Shown in pieces: positions 33,772-44,918 of a stretch of DNA of 64,000 nt. The notes under the pieces are model-generated. The model was not told the DNA's origin. It did no database searches and saw nothing but the letters and a program-made list of their open reading frames with translations. The position numbers and the translations under genes are program-made. Source of the stretch: Lepidonotus clava. Lineage: Eukaryota > Annelida > Polychaeta > Phyllodocida > Polynoidae. The stretch spans positions 15,970,152-16,034,151 of the forward strand of contig OW387150.1 of NCBI GenBank assembly GCA_936440205.1. The letters run 5' to 3'. Each line of letters starts with the position of its first letter. The stretch's first letter is position 1.

Positions 33772-36350
33772 TTTTTGATAAGCTGTGGAACAGATATCAG
33801 TGTTTTTGCATCAAAGGTCCTTCATTTTACGAAAAACGAAAGATCCAACAAATGCAAATATCTCAACTGATATTCAGCTAAAGCCCCATCCTTAATAGGA
33901 GGCCATACAACACTGGCACTTGCTAGACAAATAAAACGGGACCATTTTCATTATACAATATGCCAAGGCCAATACTAACGACGTGACTTTTTTTCGCTTT
34001 CCTTGATTTTGGCCTGGAGCGGTAGTAAACAGAGTAGTGTTTGTCTGACACTCTCAGCCTAGGTAAACCTTATTTGCATCAGCCCCTGTTACAAGGTTTA
34101 CTTAAACTGAGAACTTCTTAGGTGGAAATTAGCCTAGGCTTTCCTAATTGTCAACTCTGGTGTGGTAAGTCTTAGTCAGAGTACTTAGAACTATAGATTT
34201 AAATTATCCTAAAAGTGGCAATCCCGGAGAGACAATATCTATTGGCTTGTTAAGGGAAACCCCCTTCACCAACACTACCTGTATATTCAAACATTGGAAA
34301 AAAACTGTAAATATAGCAAGAGGCAAAGTATAGGGTTTGGAGATGGAAAATAGACCTCAGTTCTGAAAAATAATTGAAACAAGCTATGTATAAAATGCTC
34401 ATTATATTATGAATTCATTATATCTATGAAGTCTTATGAATAAACATGCTTAATTTCCTTTGTGATCATACCCAGGGGCGGATCAAGGAATTTTCAAAGG
34501 GAGAGGGGGCGTGCAATTTCGAAAGCCCCCCCCCCCCCCGCCCCCAGCCCTTCGGGCAGGACCATTTTATATTTTAAAAAAAGGGCAAATAAAGGATGGG
34601 GGGCGTGCGCCCCCCAGCCCTAAATGCGCGACTGATACCATATAACGTTTTCCAATCATTATGCATAACCTTCAGTATATCGCATATAGGCCTATGAGGT
34701 TGCCAATATTCTATTTTAAAGAAAACAGCAAAATGTCATAACTTAGGCATGAGATTCCAAGGATGCCTGGGATTAACTCATACATTCAAGATCGGCTGAT
34801 CCTACAATTGTCTTTAAGCTCATTGGAATCCTCACTTGGATGTGCTTGGAATCAACATTGATAGTCTGGGAACCGTTTCAAAGCCTCTCCTTAAAACTCC
34901 TATATATCATGGGCCTGAGTAGAACCTTTTGAAATGGTCTTTGTGAAATCATTGCGCCCATATCTTTATTTCTGGTTTTTCCTTTAATTAAAGCTATGGC
35001 TTCCAAAAATCGATATTAAAGCTAACCAGTCAAGCTTCCACAGGAGAATTACCAGTCTTAATTCGTTAACTTTCTATTTTGAAGGTTTTATTGAAATGAG
35101 ATATACACTAACGTTGCAACTGTAACATGTAAGTTTGATGCAGGTCATTGACCTGCCGGGGCAGTATAATTTATATATATAGAAATATGGATTAGATATT
35201 AACCGAGTAAACTTTAGCATAAAGAGAGCTTAACCTCTTAGTGAGAAAGTTGGGTTAAATATTGGTCTCAGACAAGCAGCGACATAACAGACATGTTCTG
35301 TTACCATACTTTTTTGGGCAGTCTGTTGTGGCCGGGACATGGATACCAACTCGACCATCGAGAATCCTTCAGGTACGTCCGTCGGGGACAAACCAGTCAT
35401 AGTGAAATTGATGGGGGGTATCATACATTTATACTGACTATCTGGTCTAAGGAATTGGGATTTGTTCAATGAACAATTCAAGATATGTTTTGTGAAGTAT
35501 ATTTACAAATATATATATTTGTAGAACAGACAATGTATTATTTTATGCCATATCCTTAATTTGTATCAGAATTGAAATTAGTATGATATAACATATCAAA
35601 GCTATGTTTGATGCACACCCAACATCCTATATTATTTCTTTATTCCAAATTCAGATGGGACAAAGCAGCAAAGTACAAACCGTCATCTAGAAAATGAAAT
35701 AGAGACATATTTACATTTCTAAAAAATTATTTTATTTCTTAGATTATGTAATTTTAAATTATGTAACCTGCGTTTATTAGTTTCTTTCGAAACGTTCATC
35801 CCTGGTGCGTTAGACGTCCAAGCTAAACTGACCACTGACCACTCCCTATTGGACAGGTCCGGGCGGGTGCCACCAGGGGCGCGGCGAGGGGCAGGGTTGG
35901 TCAATAGGCCGAGGGGCTTACCGAGCCTTAAGGCAAAGTCCTCACCTCTACACCTGCCCCCTGCCCTCCACCCCCTGAGTCCTGCCCCTGGAGGAGCGCC
36001 TTTATCCAGCCTTAAGCCGACTAAGGGCGTCTCCTTATTTGACCCTACGGGGTGGCCTAAGCCTTACCTCCGACCCCCCGTTATACAACATGCAGAGAAC
36101 TTACACAACGTGCGACATGCTTGTGGTCTCTGTAAGTACACATGGCTGAAGGAGTAGCACATAGGAATGGGCCCGGCGGCATCGTCTTCCAACCTGGAAC
36201 ATTGATTATGTATGAGTTGTAGCAGAGTTACAAAATGTCGAAAGTCTAGGACGAACTTCTTGAAGATTAGGAAGGATATACGAACTTTACATAACTGTAT
36301 AAATTTACGTGTATGTGTGTGCGTCTGTGTGCACAGATATAGACCTAGAT
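33772..36350. other. Gene-free stretch between elements A and B, first part
   Basis: AT-rich without recognised genes. It contains the short-element end at 34473 (separate entry) and a GC-rich patch at 35845-36100 with ACCTGCCCCCTGCCCTCC-type pyrimidine runs, possibly a repeat or regulatory patch; its frames have no motif. Confidence 0.45.
34473..34634 (+). mobile_element. hAT-like short element end with C/G runs
   Basis: It begins CAGGGGCGGATCAAGGAATT, a start of the same general type as the copy at 7796, followed by alternating G- and C-runs (GGGGGCG, C13, GGGGGGCGTGCGCCCCCC). The right end is unclear. It is non-coding. Confidence 0.5.
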
Positions 36351-36357
36351 ATAGATA

Positions 36358-36365
36358 GATGATAT

Positions 36366-36399
<34 letters not shown>

Positions 36400-36694
36400 G
36401 GATGGATGGATGGATGGATGGATGGATGGATGGATGGATGGATGGATGGATGGATGGATGGATGGATGGATGGATGGATGGATGGATGGATGGATGGATG
36501 GATGGATGGATGGATGGATGGATGGATGGATGGATGGATGGATGGATGGATGGATGGATGGATGGATGGATGGATGGATGGATGGATGGATGGATGGATG
36601 GATGGATGGATGGATGGATGGATGGATAGATAGATAGAAAGATAGGGCTAATGATAGACAGATGAATATATAAAAGAAAATAGATAGATAGAAT

Positions 36695-36747
<53 letters not shown>

Positions 36748-36748
36748 A
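36358..36748. repeat. (GATA)n-(GATG)n-(GATA)n microsatellite
   Basis: GATA units lead into about 57 copies of GATG (about 36397-36626), then GATA units again, a short break, and a second GATA run (about 36700-36746). The frames reading Met-Asp-Gly-Trp or Ile-His-Pro-Ser are repeat translations. Confidence 0.97.
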
Positions 36749-36979
36749 ATATTTAGATATATGTAGTATAAACAGATACTTAAAATGAATTATATACACT
36801 GATACATGATCATCGGTAACATTCAAGAAACATAGTATACATCATCAATGGGATTAAAGAAGCGGTCTAATATTGTTGGCATCCATGCCAAAAATATCTT
36901 TGACAGATTAAACCTGTTGCTTCATTTTCTATCATTTCTTTTTTTATTCATAACTGGCAAACGGCCATCATCTTCATAA

Positions 36980-37350
36980 TTATTCACCCTGTGGGAGTAC
37001 CGGGGTGGGGCTTCTGCTCCTGGGAAGAATATAGACCCCCAGTAGCCCCTGCTGATCGTAAAAGGCGATGGTAGGGGGGACCCTGCACTGACCAAGTGGT
37101 TCATTGGGTGATTCCTGGTTGGTGTCTGGGTTCACTAAAATTAATGATGAGGTGCAACAAAAATGATTTTCAGGTTTTGATGCCCTGCTGTTAGCCTGCC
37201 CTGTCACCATCATCTCATAGATTCAATCACCAAAGGCCGACCAAGTCAAAACACATGTCTGAAAAGTCAGAATTTATCCCAACTTGTTTTCATCTGAAAA
37301 TGACCCTGGCTGTCAGTACGGGGTAAAACATCCATCACTCACTCACTCAT
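36980..37350 (+). mobile_element. SINE with Nin-type central domain and CACT-repeat tail
   Basis: The word CTGATCGTAAAAGGCGATGG followed by a G-rich stretch resembles the central domain (GATCGTAAGAGGCGACTAACGG-like) of the Nin-DC SINEs known from molluscs, cnidarians and other animals. The end, GTACGGGGTAAAACATCC followed by (CACT)n, resembles the GGCGTAAAAC...(ACTC)n tail of those SINEs. The middle is diverged. No clear 5' end or target duplication was found, so the start is approximate. It carries no protein gene. Confidence 0.6.
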
Positions 37351-38920
37351 ATCCGTTCTACCCCAACAGAATGCCAAATGCCCTCGCCTAGCTGATCCAT
37401 TGGATTAAATGCCCCGAGGGCATGTTTCAAACTGGTGTATAGTGTAGAGTTCCCTGCCTTTCTTAGCTACATATAATGGAAATAGCTGAGATATTGAGAC
37501 TAATCCTGTCGCTAAGTATCCACCATTTGGAAGAACCCACTACAGTATCAGCCTCTTTGGGTTCAATTGGTTTATTTGATACACTGAAAGGCCCTCGACC
37601 TTGTCCCTTGTAAGCATTTGAGCTACATTTGTAAATAGAACTCTCACCTTAGAAAGGCCACTATCTTCAATCAAGGGACATGGATTTGTAACAAATTGAC
37701 CTATTCTCTACTCAAATCTGGTGTGAAAAGACGTTGAATTGGCTCTCATTGTTCATATGAATAAATATGATTATATGTTATATAATTTACTTCGTCAGCT
37801 AGAATAGATATTAGAGTGATATCAAATAACAAGGACAGTTAGGAATCAGTTGGGACATATATGAATATATCATATTTATCAAATCCTCCTAGTTTCATCG
37901 ACTTTAAATTCTTTTAATTCTTGGCGAAGTGTATCGTATGGCAGTTGAAATGTGAATGAAGTGAAGGTTACGGGTCGAGATTTATATATCGACGTGATAT
38001 CGACGTGAAAATGATACTATCATAATTATAATGCACTATACAATTATGCATGAGTTTGCATGTGATATCTCAAGAAGTAGTTAATACAGGGGTTTGTTTA
38101 TAATGAGATTATACTGAACACTGTGAAATTACCCAAAATTTGACCTTTTAAGTCTCCTTGTTTGATTTAATCACACAAAAACCATGGAAGGTGCTAACTA
38201 TATTAAAAACAAATGTGAACATCGTGTCTAAATAATTTCTTTCTCCGCAAAAGAAATACAGCTCTTATAAATATTTGCTTTATGTTGTAGCTATTTAGTA
38301 CTTTTTTTCTCCTGTGCAGGTGTTATGCTTAATTATTCAAATCAAATTCTAGCTATTTTTGTCTCTTCATTCAGGTATGGTGCGTTAGCACCTTGGTCAA
38401 CGACGCTGACCCTACAAAGGAATCCCTATTGTAACTACAGTAATCGATGCGCAGACACGGTGGACGGGGACGTCAATGTGGAGGTTTTGAAGCTGTGATA
38501 AAAAAAGGACCATGGTCACCTAGTGCGAATTCTAAAATATTATATACCAATGCCAAAATACATTATGAATACTACCTGGACACTGCCATTCAGTATTTTT
38601 GGTGTATTTACACAGTGGGCAGTATTTGTGTATACTGCCCACCTTGCTTTACTGTATAAAATGTTTTTCTCTTTATTTTGTGAATTCTGAATGGATTTGC
38701 ATGATTATTTTTTTAATTTCAGGTAAAATAATGCAGTATAATTAAATGGAGATAGTGATAGAGTCCTAATTTAAGAGAAAATAATGAATATTAGGGAAAA
38801 CTGCTTGAGACAAGTCACAGTGTGTGTGTAATCAATACATAGGAATACTGCCCACTTTGCTCCACTGGTGATTTCCGTTATTTCTCTTTTGCTTATAACT
38901 TACAAAATATGATATATAAT
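37351..38920. other. Gene-free stretch, nothing recognised
   Basis: AT-rich with short frames only. The frame at 38447-38659 has no known motif. ACTGCCCAC words recur at about 38632-38641 and 38848-38857. Confidence 0.45.
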
Positions 38921-38922
38921 AT

Positions 38923-39029
38923 AAGGAAAACTTACCTCAGTTGACAGTACAACCCTGTATACTCGGTGGGAATTTTTCGAAACCTACCTCGTATTCAGGG
39001 TTGTACTGTCAACCTCTGTATGTTTTCCT
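38923..39029. repeat. Palindrome 1 (about 107 bp)
   Basis: Arms built on TTGACAGTACAACCCTG (38941-38957) and its complement at about 38996-39012 extend outward through GGAAAAC and its complement to about 107 bp in all, with a few mismatches. The centre is about 20 bases (GGGAATTTTTCGAAACC). It could be a fold-back element or a hairpin RNA. Confidence 0.8.
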
Positions 39030-39083
39030 ATACTAATGTCTATTCAAATTCCTCGGCTGTATACAGGCAACGGAAAGACTGCC

Positions 39084-39200
39084 AGTATATGTAGTAGATA
39101 TAGCACGAGTCAGTGGGTATACGCGATATATAGTCGAGGCGGTAGCCGAGACTATGTATCAAGTATAGCCACTGACGAGGGCTATATCTGACATATACCA
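39084..39200. repeat. Palindrome 2 (about 117 bp)
   Basis: The left arm runs AGTATATGTAGTAGATATAG..., the right arm ...GCTATATCTGACATATACC, meeting at a GGTA loop flanked by GGC and GCC, with a GA/GA internal mismatch near the tip. CAGTGG and CCACTG pair in the middle. It lies about 70 bp upstream of a TATA promoter and about 55 bp after palindrome 1. Confidence 0.8.
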
Positions 39201-39264
39201 CGGACCAGAGGGTTCTTTAATTGTTGTTTGTCTGGACATATGTCAGCTGGTGTGTACATTTCAC

Positions 39265-39350
39265 CCTGAGCCTATATAAGAGCGTTTGCCACATTGGTCT
39301 GTGCATCATTAGACAGCGGCCTACCAGCCTGTGCAGATCGTCAGGTAAAT
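39265..39350 (+). promoter_or_regulatory. Candidate host core promoter with short first exon
   Basis: CCTATATAAGAGCG (TATATAAG at 39273-39280) is followed 30-35 bp later by CATCATTAG, a plausible start region, and then by GATCGTCAG|GTAAAT, a good 5' splice site with the exon end at 39344. An exon of about 40 bases without ATG would be a 5' untranslated exon. No downstream exon could be recognised inside the window, and elements B and C would lie in or beyond the first intron. Confidence 0.35.
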
Positions 39351-40124
39351 GAGATTTAATCATAATGCCAATTATTATTATTAGTTATACTTATAATCTC
39401 GAATTACAACCATAAGATCAATAAGATATGATACTTAAAGGACGTATAATTTTCATTGAAAAATGTGAACTGATTACTTTAATGTTACAACAGAACGATA
39501 AAACCTTTGTAATTACTGGTGCATTGAAGAACACCGGAATACTTCCCGAGATTTGATCAGAATAAATAAATGTTAATTAAAAAAATTGCAGTTTATATTT
39601 TGAAAAAGAACTGTAAATCTTTATAAATGTACTTTTCCAAGAATGGTTTCTCAGATTTACTGGAAGAGGTGCCTTTTCATAGTGGCCTAATGCATTGTGT
39701 CAGCGTAGCGGCTCTGTAGGGCATCAGTTCTAACAGTATCATATCAGTGCATGCATAGGCCTAGCATTACATAATTAGGATGAAACCAAACTAATACCAC
39801 ATGCTCATTGTGTTTTTTGTCGGTGATTTCCGTTTATGAGTTTTGTTGAAATAATATGCTATGCGTGGTAATTTTCGTCAAAACATTGGGCATCATAATG
39901 GGCATCGCCCCTCTTGACACCCTGCCCCTCCCTCCCTCCCTCCCTCCACACACGACCTCCCCTCTCCCCACCTCTCTCCCCACCCCTCTCTCACCCCGAC
40001 TCCCCTGACCAGACCTCACGGCACCACTCTGGCGCCGTGAGATTATATGGGGGCGTTCCACTTCACTGGTGGAATACGTGATATATTCACGGCCTACTTC
40101 TATTGTTCTCCCCGTCTACCGTGG

Positions 40125-40193
<69 letters not shown>

Positions 40194-40195
40194 AT

Positions 40196-40231
<36 letters not shown>

Positions 40232-40545
40232 AGGCCTACTGATATTCTTTTCTCAATTCTCAACGTGACTGTTCTCTAATCAGAGCCTTTGGAAGTCTAC
40301 TATAATCAATTTCTGAGGTTAAGACCAATAATCTTCGGTTTGTCCATGCTTTATCACATTCCAAACAATGAGATAGTGTTGAGGTACAGGATATTGACGC
40401 ACTGGTGCCTTAGACGGTTATCCGAGAAACAGGACATCTTTCCAGTATTTGACTGAGATTTTGTCTTTCATTATCATATCTTAGTTTTAGTCTAAGCCTT
40501 AGTAAGAATTCATAGCTACATCTTATAAAGTAGGCTTTTCATGCA
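39351..40545. other. Gene-free stretch with pyrimidine tract and TA/TG repeat
   Basis: A nearly pure pyrimidine stretch (about 39907-40010) ends in a small hairpin CTCACGGC...GCCGTGAG (40015-40041). A (TA)n-(TG)n microsatellite follows at 40125-40231. No gene was recognised. Confidence 0.6.
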
Positions 40546-40550
40546 ATTGG

Positions 40551-40673
40551 TGTGTCAATGACAACTAGGTTATGTTGTAGCAGGTCTTTTATTAGATTAA
40601 CATACCCAGGTGGCCACCTGGAACATACATAAAGATATACATTAGAAGGTAATATATATATAAATCTCAGACA
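40551..40673 (-). repeat. 3' LTR of element B
   Basis: 123 bp, identical to 44791-44913. On the minus strand it begins directly after the purine tract GGGGAAGA. It contains a 16-bp perfect palindrome, CCAGGTGGCCACCTGG (40606-40621), made of two E-box words. Confidence 0.95.
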
Positions 40674-40735
40674 TCTTCCCCGTCAACGGACAATCAAAAG
40701 ATAGACGTCTATAGAAGACCTGACAAAGCACATCT

Positions 40736-43700
40736 TTATATACCTAGTCTTACTACTGGTTTTGACACTCTTGAAGACCTTCTAGGTATGAATGGAGATG
40801 AGACTATTACTTGAGGAGATCTTTCAGGAACAGAAAGAGAAGTGACAGAAGCCCTTTCTATATTCATGGCCTCACCATTCTTGACATTTTCAGCATTTGA
40901 GTCAATCACCCCATCTATATCATCTGCATCATCCATTTGGTCATCAGACCTTACAAACTGTTCTGATGTTCTCAGTAGATCCCGCCTGTTTCTTCTCAAC
41001 ACTGCTCCATTTTCAGTTCTTACCTTGTATGACCTTGGGGCCACTTCTTTTAACACCTGAGCACGCTGGCTCCATGTACCCTTTTCATCTTGCAGTCTTA
41101 CTGTGTCATTTACTTGTAGTCTAGGCAAATCTCTGGCATGTTCATTGTATGCTACTTCTTGACGTAACCGACTCTCGTTAATAGCTTTGTTCCCTGAGTC
41201 TACCATTTTGTGAACATGCGGAAGTCTACTACGCAACTTTCTACCCATAAGCTTCTCTGCTGGAGAGGAACCATCAGACGTTGGCGCCTGTCTATAAGCT
41301 AGTAGTGCTAAGTATGGATCATCACCTGACTCTTTTGCCTTATTGAGAAGACTTTTTACAATTCCAACACCTCTTTCTGCTTTTCCAATACTTTGGGGAT
41401 AATATGGGCTTGAAGTTCTATGTTGGAACCCATATTCACTCGCAAACCTTTTGAAAGCTTCTGAACTATATTGAGGACCATTGTCACTGATTACAACTTT
41501 AGGCACACCATGTCTGGAAAAGATACTTTTCATGTTTAAGATTACATTCTCAGCTGACGTGCTTGGTAGTATGGCAATCTCTGGATAATTCAAGTGATAA
41601 TCTATAACCAACAAGTAGTCATGGTTGTTCCAATGGAACAGATCTGTCCCCACATACTCCCATGGTCCTGCATTCAACTTCTCTGCCTCTACATACATTG
41701 TTTCTTTGCTCTGGGAAACTTTATACTTTAGACATGCTTGACAATTTTGTGTCTTAACCTCAATGTCTCTATTCATGTTAGGCCAAAACATAACATCTCT
41801 TGCCAACCTTTTCTGTTTGTCTACTCCTAGATGTCCTGCATGAACATACTCCAGCATTTCTTTACGCATGCTACTAGGGATAACAATCCTGTTTCCTCTC
41901 ACTAGAAGTCCATTTATCAAACAGAGCTCATCTTTAAATGTGCTATATGCTGGACATTCTCCATTTTTCCAGCCATTAGCGATACACCTTTTAACTGCTT
42001 CTAGGACTTCGTCCTTTTCAGTTTCTTTAGCTATTCGCTCTAAGTACTCTTCTGATACTGGGAAAGACTGATAGACCATGTTTACCTGTGCATTTATTTC
42101 TGCACCCAGTACATTATCAACCTTTTCTGTGACCTTGGCTCTAGACAGTGTGTCTGCAATATACAGGAATTTACCTGGAGTCCAAGTGAGTTGTACACTA
42201 TATCTCTGCAACTTTAGCATTAACCTTTGGATTCTGGGAGACATATCATTGAGAGACTTGTTTGACAGTGCAATCAGGGGTTTATGATCAGTTTCTAGCT
42301 CTACATTGGGTAACCCATAAATGAAGTGGTGAAACTTTGTACAACCATACACTAAGCCGAGATACTCTTTTTCAATTTGTGCGTACCTTTTTTCACTATC
42401 TGTCAGTGACCTTGCAGCATATGCTACTGGCCTCCATTCTCCATTTTCTTTTTGAAGCAACACAGCTCCAAGACCATCTTTTGAAGAATCAGTGGACACT
42501 TTGGTTGGAAGGGCTGGGTTGTAGAACCTAAGCACTGGTGATGAGGTTAAAATACCTTTCATGTTTTCCCACTCACAATCATGTTCAGGGCCCCACACCC
42601 ATGTATTCTTACTGCTAAGCAGTGATCTGATATGAGCACATTTACTTGCAAGGTTGGGGATAAATTTGCCAACATAATTTATACAACCCAAGGCTCTTTG
42701 CACGTCTTCTTTACACTCTGGTTTTTTCATCCCCAGTATTGCTTCTACCTTGTCCTCTGCCGGACTGATTCCTTCACATGACAGCTTGTCTCCTATAAAG
42801 CTAATCTCAGACTTTTTGATTTCACATTTTGACCAGTTCATGTGCAAATTGTACTTTTCTATTCTCTCTCTGACCTCTTGCAGACGGCTGTCATGTTCCT
42901 TTTCTGTTGTGCCCCACACGAGTATGTCATCCATGTACACACGTGATCCTTCTATATCACCAAACATTACCTCCATGTATTTGTGGAACACTTCAGGGGC
43001 TGAACAAAGGCCATAAGGTAGCCTGTCATACGAGTACCTACCAAATGGTGTGTTAAAACAGGTCAATTTCTTTGACTCTTCACTAAGCTTAACCTGCCAA
43101 AATGCCTGAGATGCATCAAGTTTGGAAAAGTACTTTGCCCCTTGTATATCTGAAAAGATTTCTTGTCTAGTAGGTAGTTGTTGATGCTCTCTTTTGATTG
43201 CCTTATTAAGGTCTTTAGGATCAATGCACAATCTAATATCACCATTTGGTTTGTTCACAACAACTATTTCACTTACCCATTCACATGGTTCATCTTGTTT
43301 GTGAATAACCCCTAGGTTTTCCATTCTCTCTAGCTCTTTTTTCAGAGGTTCTCTTACTGCCACTGGAACCCTTCTAGCTGCTCTAATTACTGGCACAGCA
43401 TCTTCTTTCACTTCAATATTGTACACAAACGGTAAAGACGATAGCTCACTTCTTTCTTCTGGCAGAGTACACTGCCCTACATCTTTTACAGTTACTTCTT
43501 CGTTATCTTCTTTCACAGCAAGTATTCTTTTAACTAGACCAAGATTTTCACATGACGTGGCGCCAAGAAGGCTTGAACCATTCTCTACAACGACAAATCT
43601 AATGATTGAGCATTTTCCTTCAACCTCAACTTTTAACATACATGCACCTTTGACCTGAATCTCATCATTTGTATATCCAGTGAGGCGAACATTCGTTGAA

Positions 43701-44746
43701 TTTAACTTGGGTCTGGGGGTCAATCCATAGTAATCCTTTTCATTGAGTAGGTTAGCACCTGCTCCAGTGTCCAGCTGGACATGTACAGTTGAATTTCCTG
43801 CTTTTAGAGGGTAAATCCAGCGACAACCTTTGCTGATCTTGACCTCTTTGACCTCTTGAGTCTTTACTTGCCCAATGAAGATATCAGTCTCTTGGTTTTC
43901 TGCTGGTGCTTCTTCATTTACAACATTTACTCTTGTTTTGCACAGGTGGGTGTAATGGCCTCTGAAGGAGCACTTGGCACATCGAAACCTATAGGCCGGG
44001 CAGCGCCTAGGCAAGTGCTTATTTCCACACCTCCCACAGTCAAATTCACCACCTGTGTCACTTGTGTTTGGCTTGGCAGAGTCTCTGGAGGCATCTCTAG
44101 GTGCTTGTACTCTGTCTTGCCGTCCAGTCTTTGTACTGTTGTACTGCTTCGATTTGTTGACAAAGTTTACAGTTTCTGTTTCCACCGAGTTTAGTACCTT
44201 TATCTGTTTCTGAGCCGTTTCAGCAGCTTTACACATCGCTATGGCAGTATCCAGAGTGAGGCCAGGATCCCTTAACATCTTTTCTTTTAGGCGACGGTCT
44301 CTTATACCGACTACTAATCGGTCCCTGATCATTGAGTTCAACAGTGTCCCAAACTCACACGTGGCTGCTTTTAGGCGAAGTGATGTCACAAAACTGTCTA
44401 TACTTTCACCTTCTCCTTGTTCGAGGATATTAAACGTGTATCGTTCATAAACTGTATTTTTCCTTGGAACACAGTATGCCTCGAACTTGCGTAGAACCAC
44501 ATCATAATTGTCTGGCGATTCTGCTGGCACATTCCCAACAGCTGGTGCATATGTGAATGTGTTGTAGACATCTTGGGCTTCTTGGCCTGCAACTGTTAGT
44601 AGGATGGCTACTTTCCTCGCACTCGCATCATCTGGTACGTTGATAGCCAGCAGATACCACTTCATTTGTTTCTTGAACCTTTCCCAGTTGTCTGCAACAT
44701 TTCCTTCCTTCAGTCTAAGGGGCTCGGGCGCCTTGATCGAATCCAT
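40736..44746 (-). CDS. gag-pol: Element B gag-pol polyprotein
   Basis: 1,336 residues from an ATG with A at -3. Residues 1-200 have the gag helices of Mag-type elements (WERFKKQMKWYL, FNILEQGEGESIDSFVTSLR). Two nucleocapsid knuckles follow: C237/C240/H244/C249, which has an unusual X3 spacing, and the standard C256/C259/H264/C269. The protease has QLDTGAG (326-328). Reverse transcriptase shows IRLCIDPKDLN, KLDASQAFWQV, LPYGLCSAPEVF and YMDD (604-607). RNase H has STDSSKDGLGAVL and ELETDHKPL. Integrase has the HAGHLGVDK...CQACLKYK zinc region, GTDLFHW, SDNGPQYSS and the glutamate in KAERGVG. The C-terminal RRSSRVSKP ending is common in this group. One frame makes both gag and pol, so no frameshift is needed. 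All catalytic motifs are present. Confidence 0.96.
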   Translation of the reverse strand: MDSIKAPEPLRLKEGNVADNWERFKKQMKWYLLAINVPDDASARKVAILLTVAGQEAQDVYNTFTYAPAVGNVPAESPDNYDVVLRKFEAYCVPRKNTVYERYTFNILEQGEGESIDSFVTSLRLKAATCEFGTLLNSMIRDRLVVGIRDRRLKEKMLRDPGLTLDTAIAMCKAAETAQKQIKVLNSVETETVNFVNKSKQYNSTKTGRQDRVQAPRDASRDSAKPNTSDTGGEFDCGRCGNKHLPRRCPAYRFRCAKCSFRGHYTHLCKTRVNVVNEEAPAENQETDIFIGQVKTQEVKEVKISKGCRWIYPLKAGNSTVHVQLDTGAGANLLNEKDYYGLTPRPKLNSTNVRLTGYTNDEIQVKGACMLKVEVEGKCSIIRFVVVENGSSLLGATSCENLGLVKRILAVKEDNEEVTVKDVGQCTLPEERSELSSLPFVYNIEVKEDAVPVIRAARRVPVAVREPLKKELERMENLGVIHKQDEPCEWVSEIVVVNKPNGDIRLCIDPKDLNKAIKREHQQLPTRQEIFSDIQGAKYFSKLDASQAFWQVKLSEESKKLTCFNTPFGRYSYDRLPYGLCSAPEVFHKYMEVMFGDIEGSRVYMDDILVWGTTEKEHDSRLQEVRERIEKYNLHMNWSKCEIKKSEISFIGDKLSCEGISPAEDKVEAILGMKKPECKEDVQRALGCINYVGKFIPNLASKCAHIRSLLSSKNTWVWGPEHDCEWENMKGILTSSPVLRFYNPALPTKVSTDSSKDGLGAVLLQKENGEWRPVAYAARSLTDSEKRYAQIEKEYLGLVYGCTKFHHFIYGLPNVELETDHKPLIALSNKSLNDMSPRIQRLMLKLQRYSVQLTWTPGKFLYIADTLSRAKVTEKVDNVLGAEINAQVNMVYQSFPVSEEYLERIAKETEKDEVLEAVKRCIANGWKNGECPAYSTFKDELCLINGLLVRGNRIVIPSSMRKEMLEYVHAGHLGVDKQKRLARDVMFWPNMNRDIEVKTQNCQACLKYKVSQSKETMYVEAEKLNAGPWEYVGTDLFHWNNHDYLLVIDYHLNYPEIAILPSTSAENVILNMKSIFSRHGVPKVVISDNGPQYSSEAFKRFASEYGFQHRTSSPYYPQSIGKAERGVGIVKSLLNKAKESGDDPYLALLAYRQAPTSDGSSPAEKLMGRKLRSRLPHVHKMVDSGNKAINESRLRQEVAYNEHARDLPRLQVNDTVRLQDEKGTWSQRAQVLKEVAPRSYKVRTENGAVLRRNRRDLLRTSEQFVRSDDQMDDADDIDGVIDSNAENVKNGEAMNIERASVTSLSVPERSPQVIVSSPFIPRRSSRVSKPVVRLGI

Positions 44747-44759
44747 TTTTTGCTTTTAA

Positions 44760-44790
44760 TCCGCACGATTTGTAATTACTCCTGGTACCA
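44760..44790 (-). other. Primer-binding region of element B
   Basis: On the minus strand the internal region opens directly after the 5' LTR with TGGTACCAGGAG, the place and the TGG start expected of a primer site. I could not match it to a tRNA end from memory. Confidence 0.5.
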
Positions 44791-44913
44791 TGTGTCAATG
44801 ACAACTAGGTTATGTTGTAGCAGGTCTTTTATTAGATTAACATACCCAGGTGGCCACCTGGAACATACATAAAGATATACATTAGAAGGTAATATATATA
44901 TAAATCTCAGACA
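44791..44913 (-). repeat. 5' LTR of element B
   Basis: 123 bp, identical to the 3' LTR, with the palindrome CCAGGTGGCCACCTGG at 44846-44861. The ATTGG duplication follows at 44914. Confidence 0.95.
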
Positions 44914-44918
44914 ATTGG

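Larger units (their letters stand above)
40551..44913 (-). mobile_element. Element B: compact Mag-type Ty3/Gypsy retrotransposon
   Basis: 4,363 bp on the minus strand. Identical 123-bp LTRs (40551-40673 and 44791-44913) read TGTGTCAATGACA to CTCAGACA on the + strand, with the 5-bp duplication ATTGG outside (40546-40550 and 44914-44918). One long gag-pol frame of 1,336 codons fills the inside. Small size, very short LTRs and a single fused frame of this length fit the Mag group (Mag, SURL, Steamer). The two LTRs show no difference, so insertion is very recent. The element looks whole. It does not interrupt any recognisable gene. Confidence 0.97.

Noticed and set aside
36305-36826. Long frames of Ile-His-Pro-Ser and Met-Asp-Gly-Trp
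   Set aside because: Translations of the GATG/GATA microsatellite.
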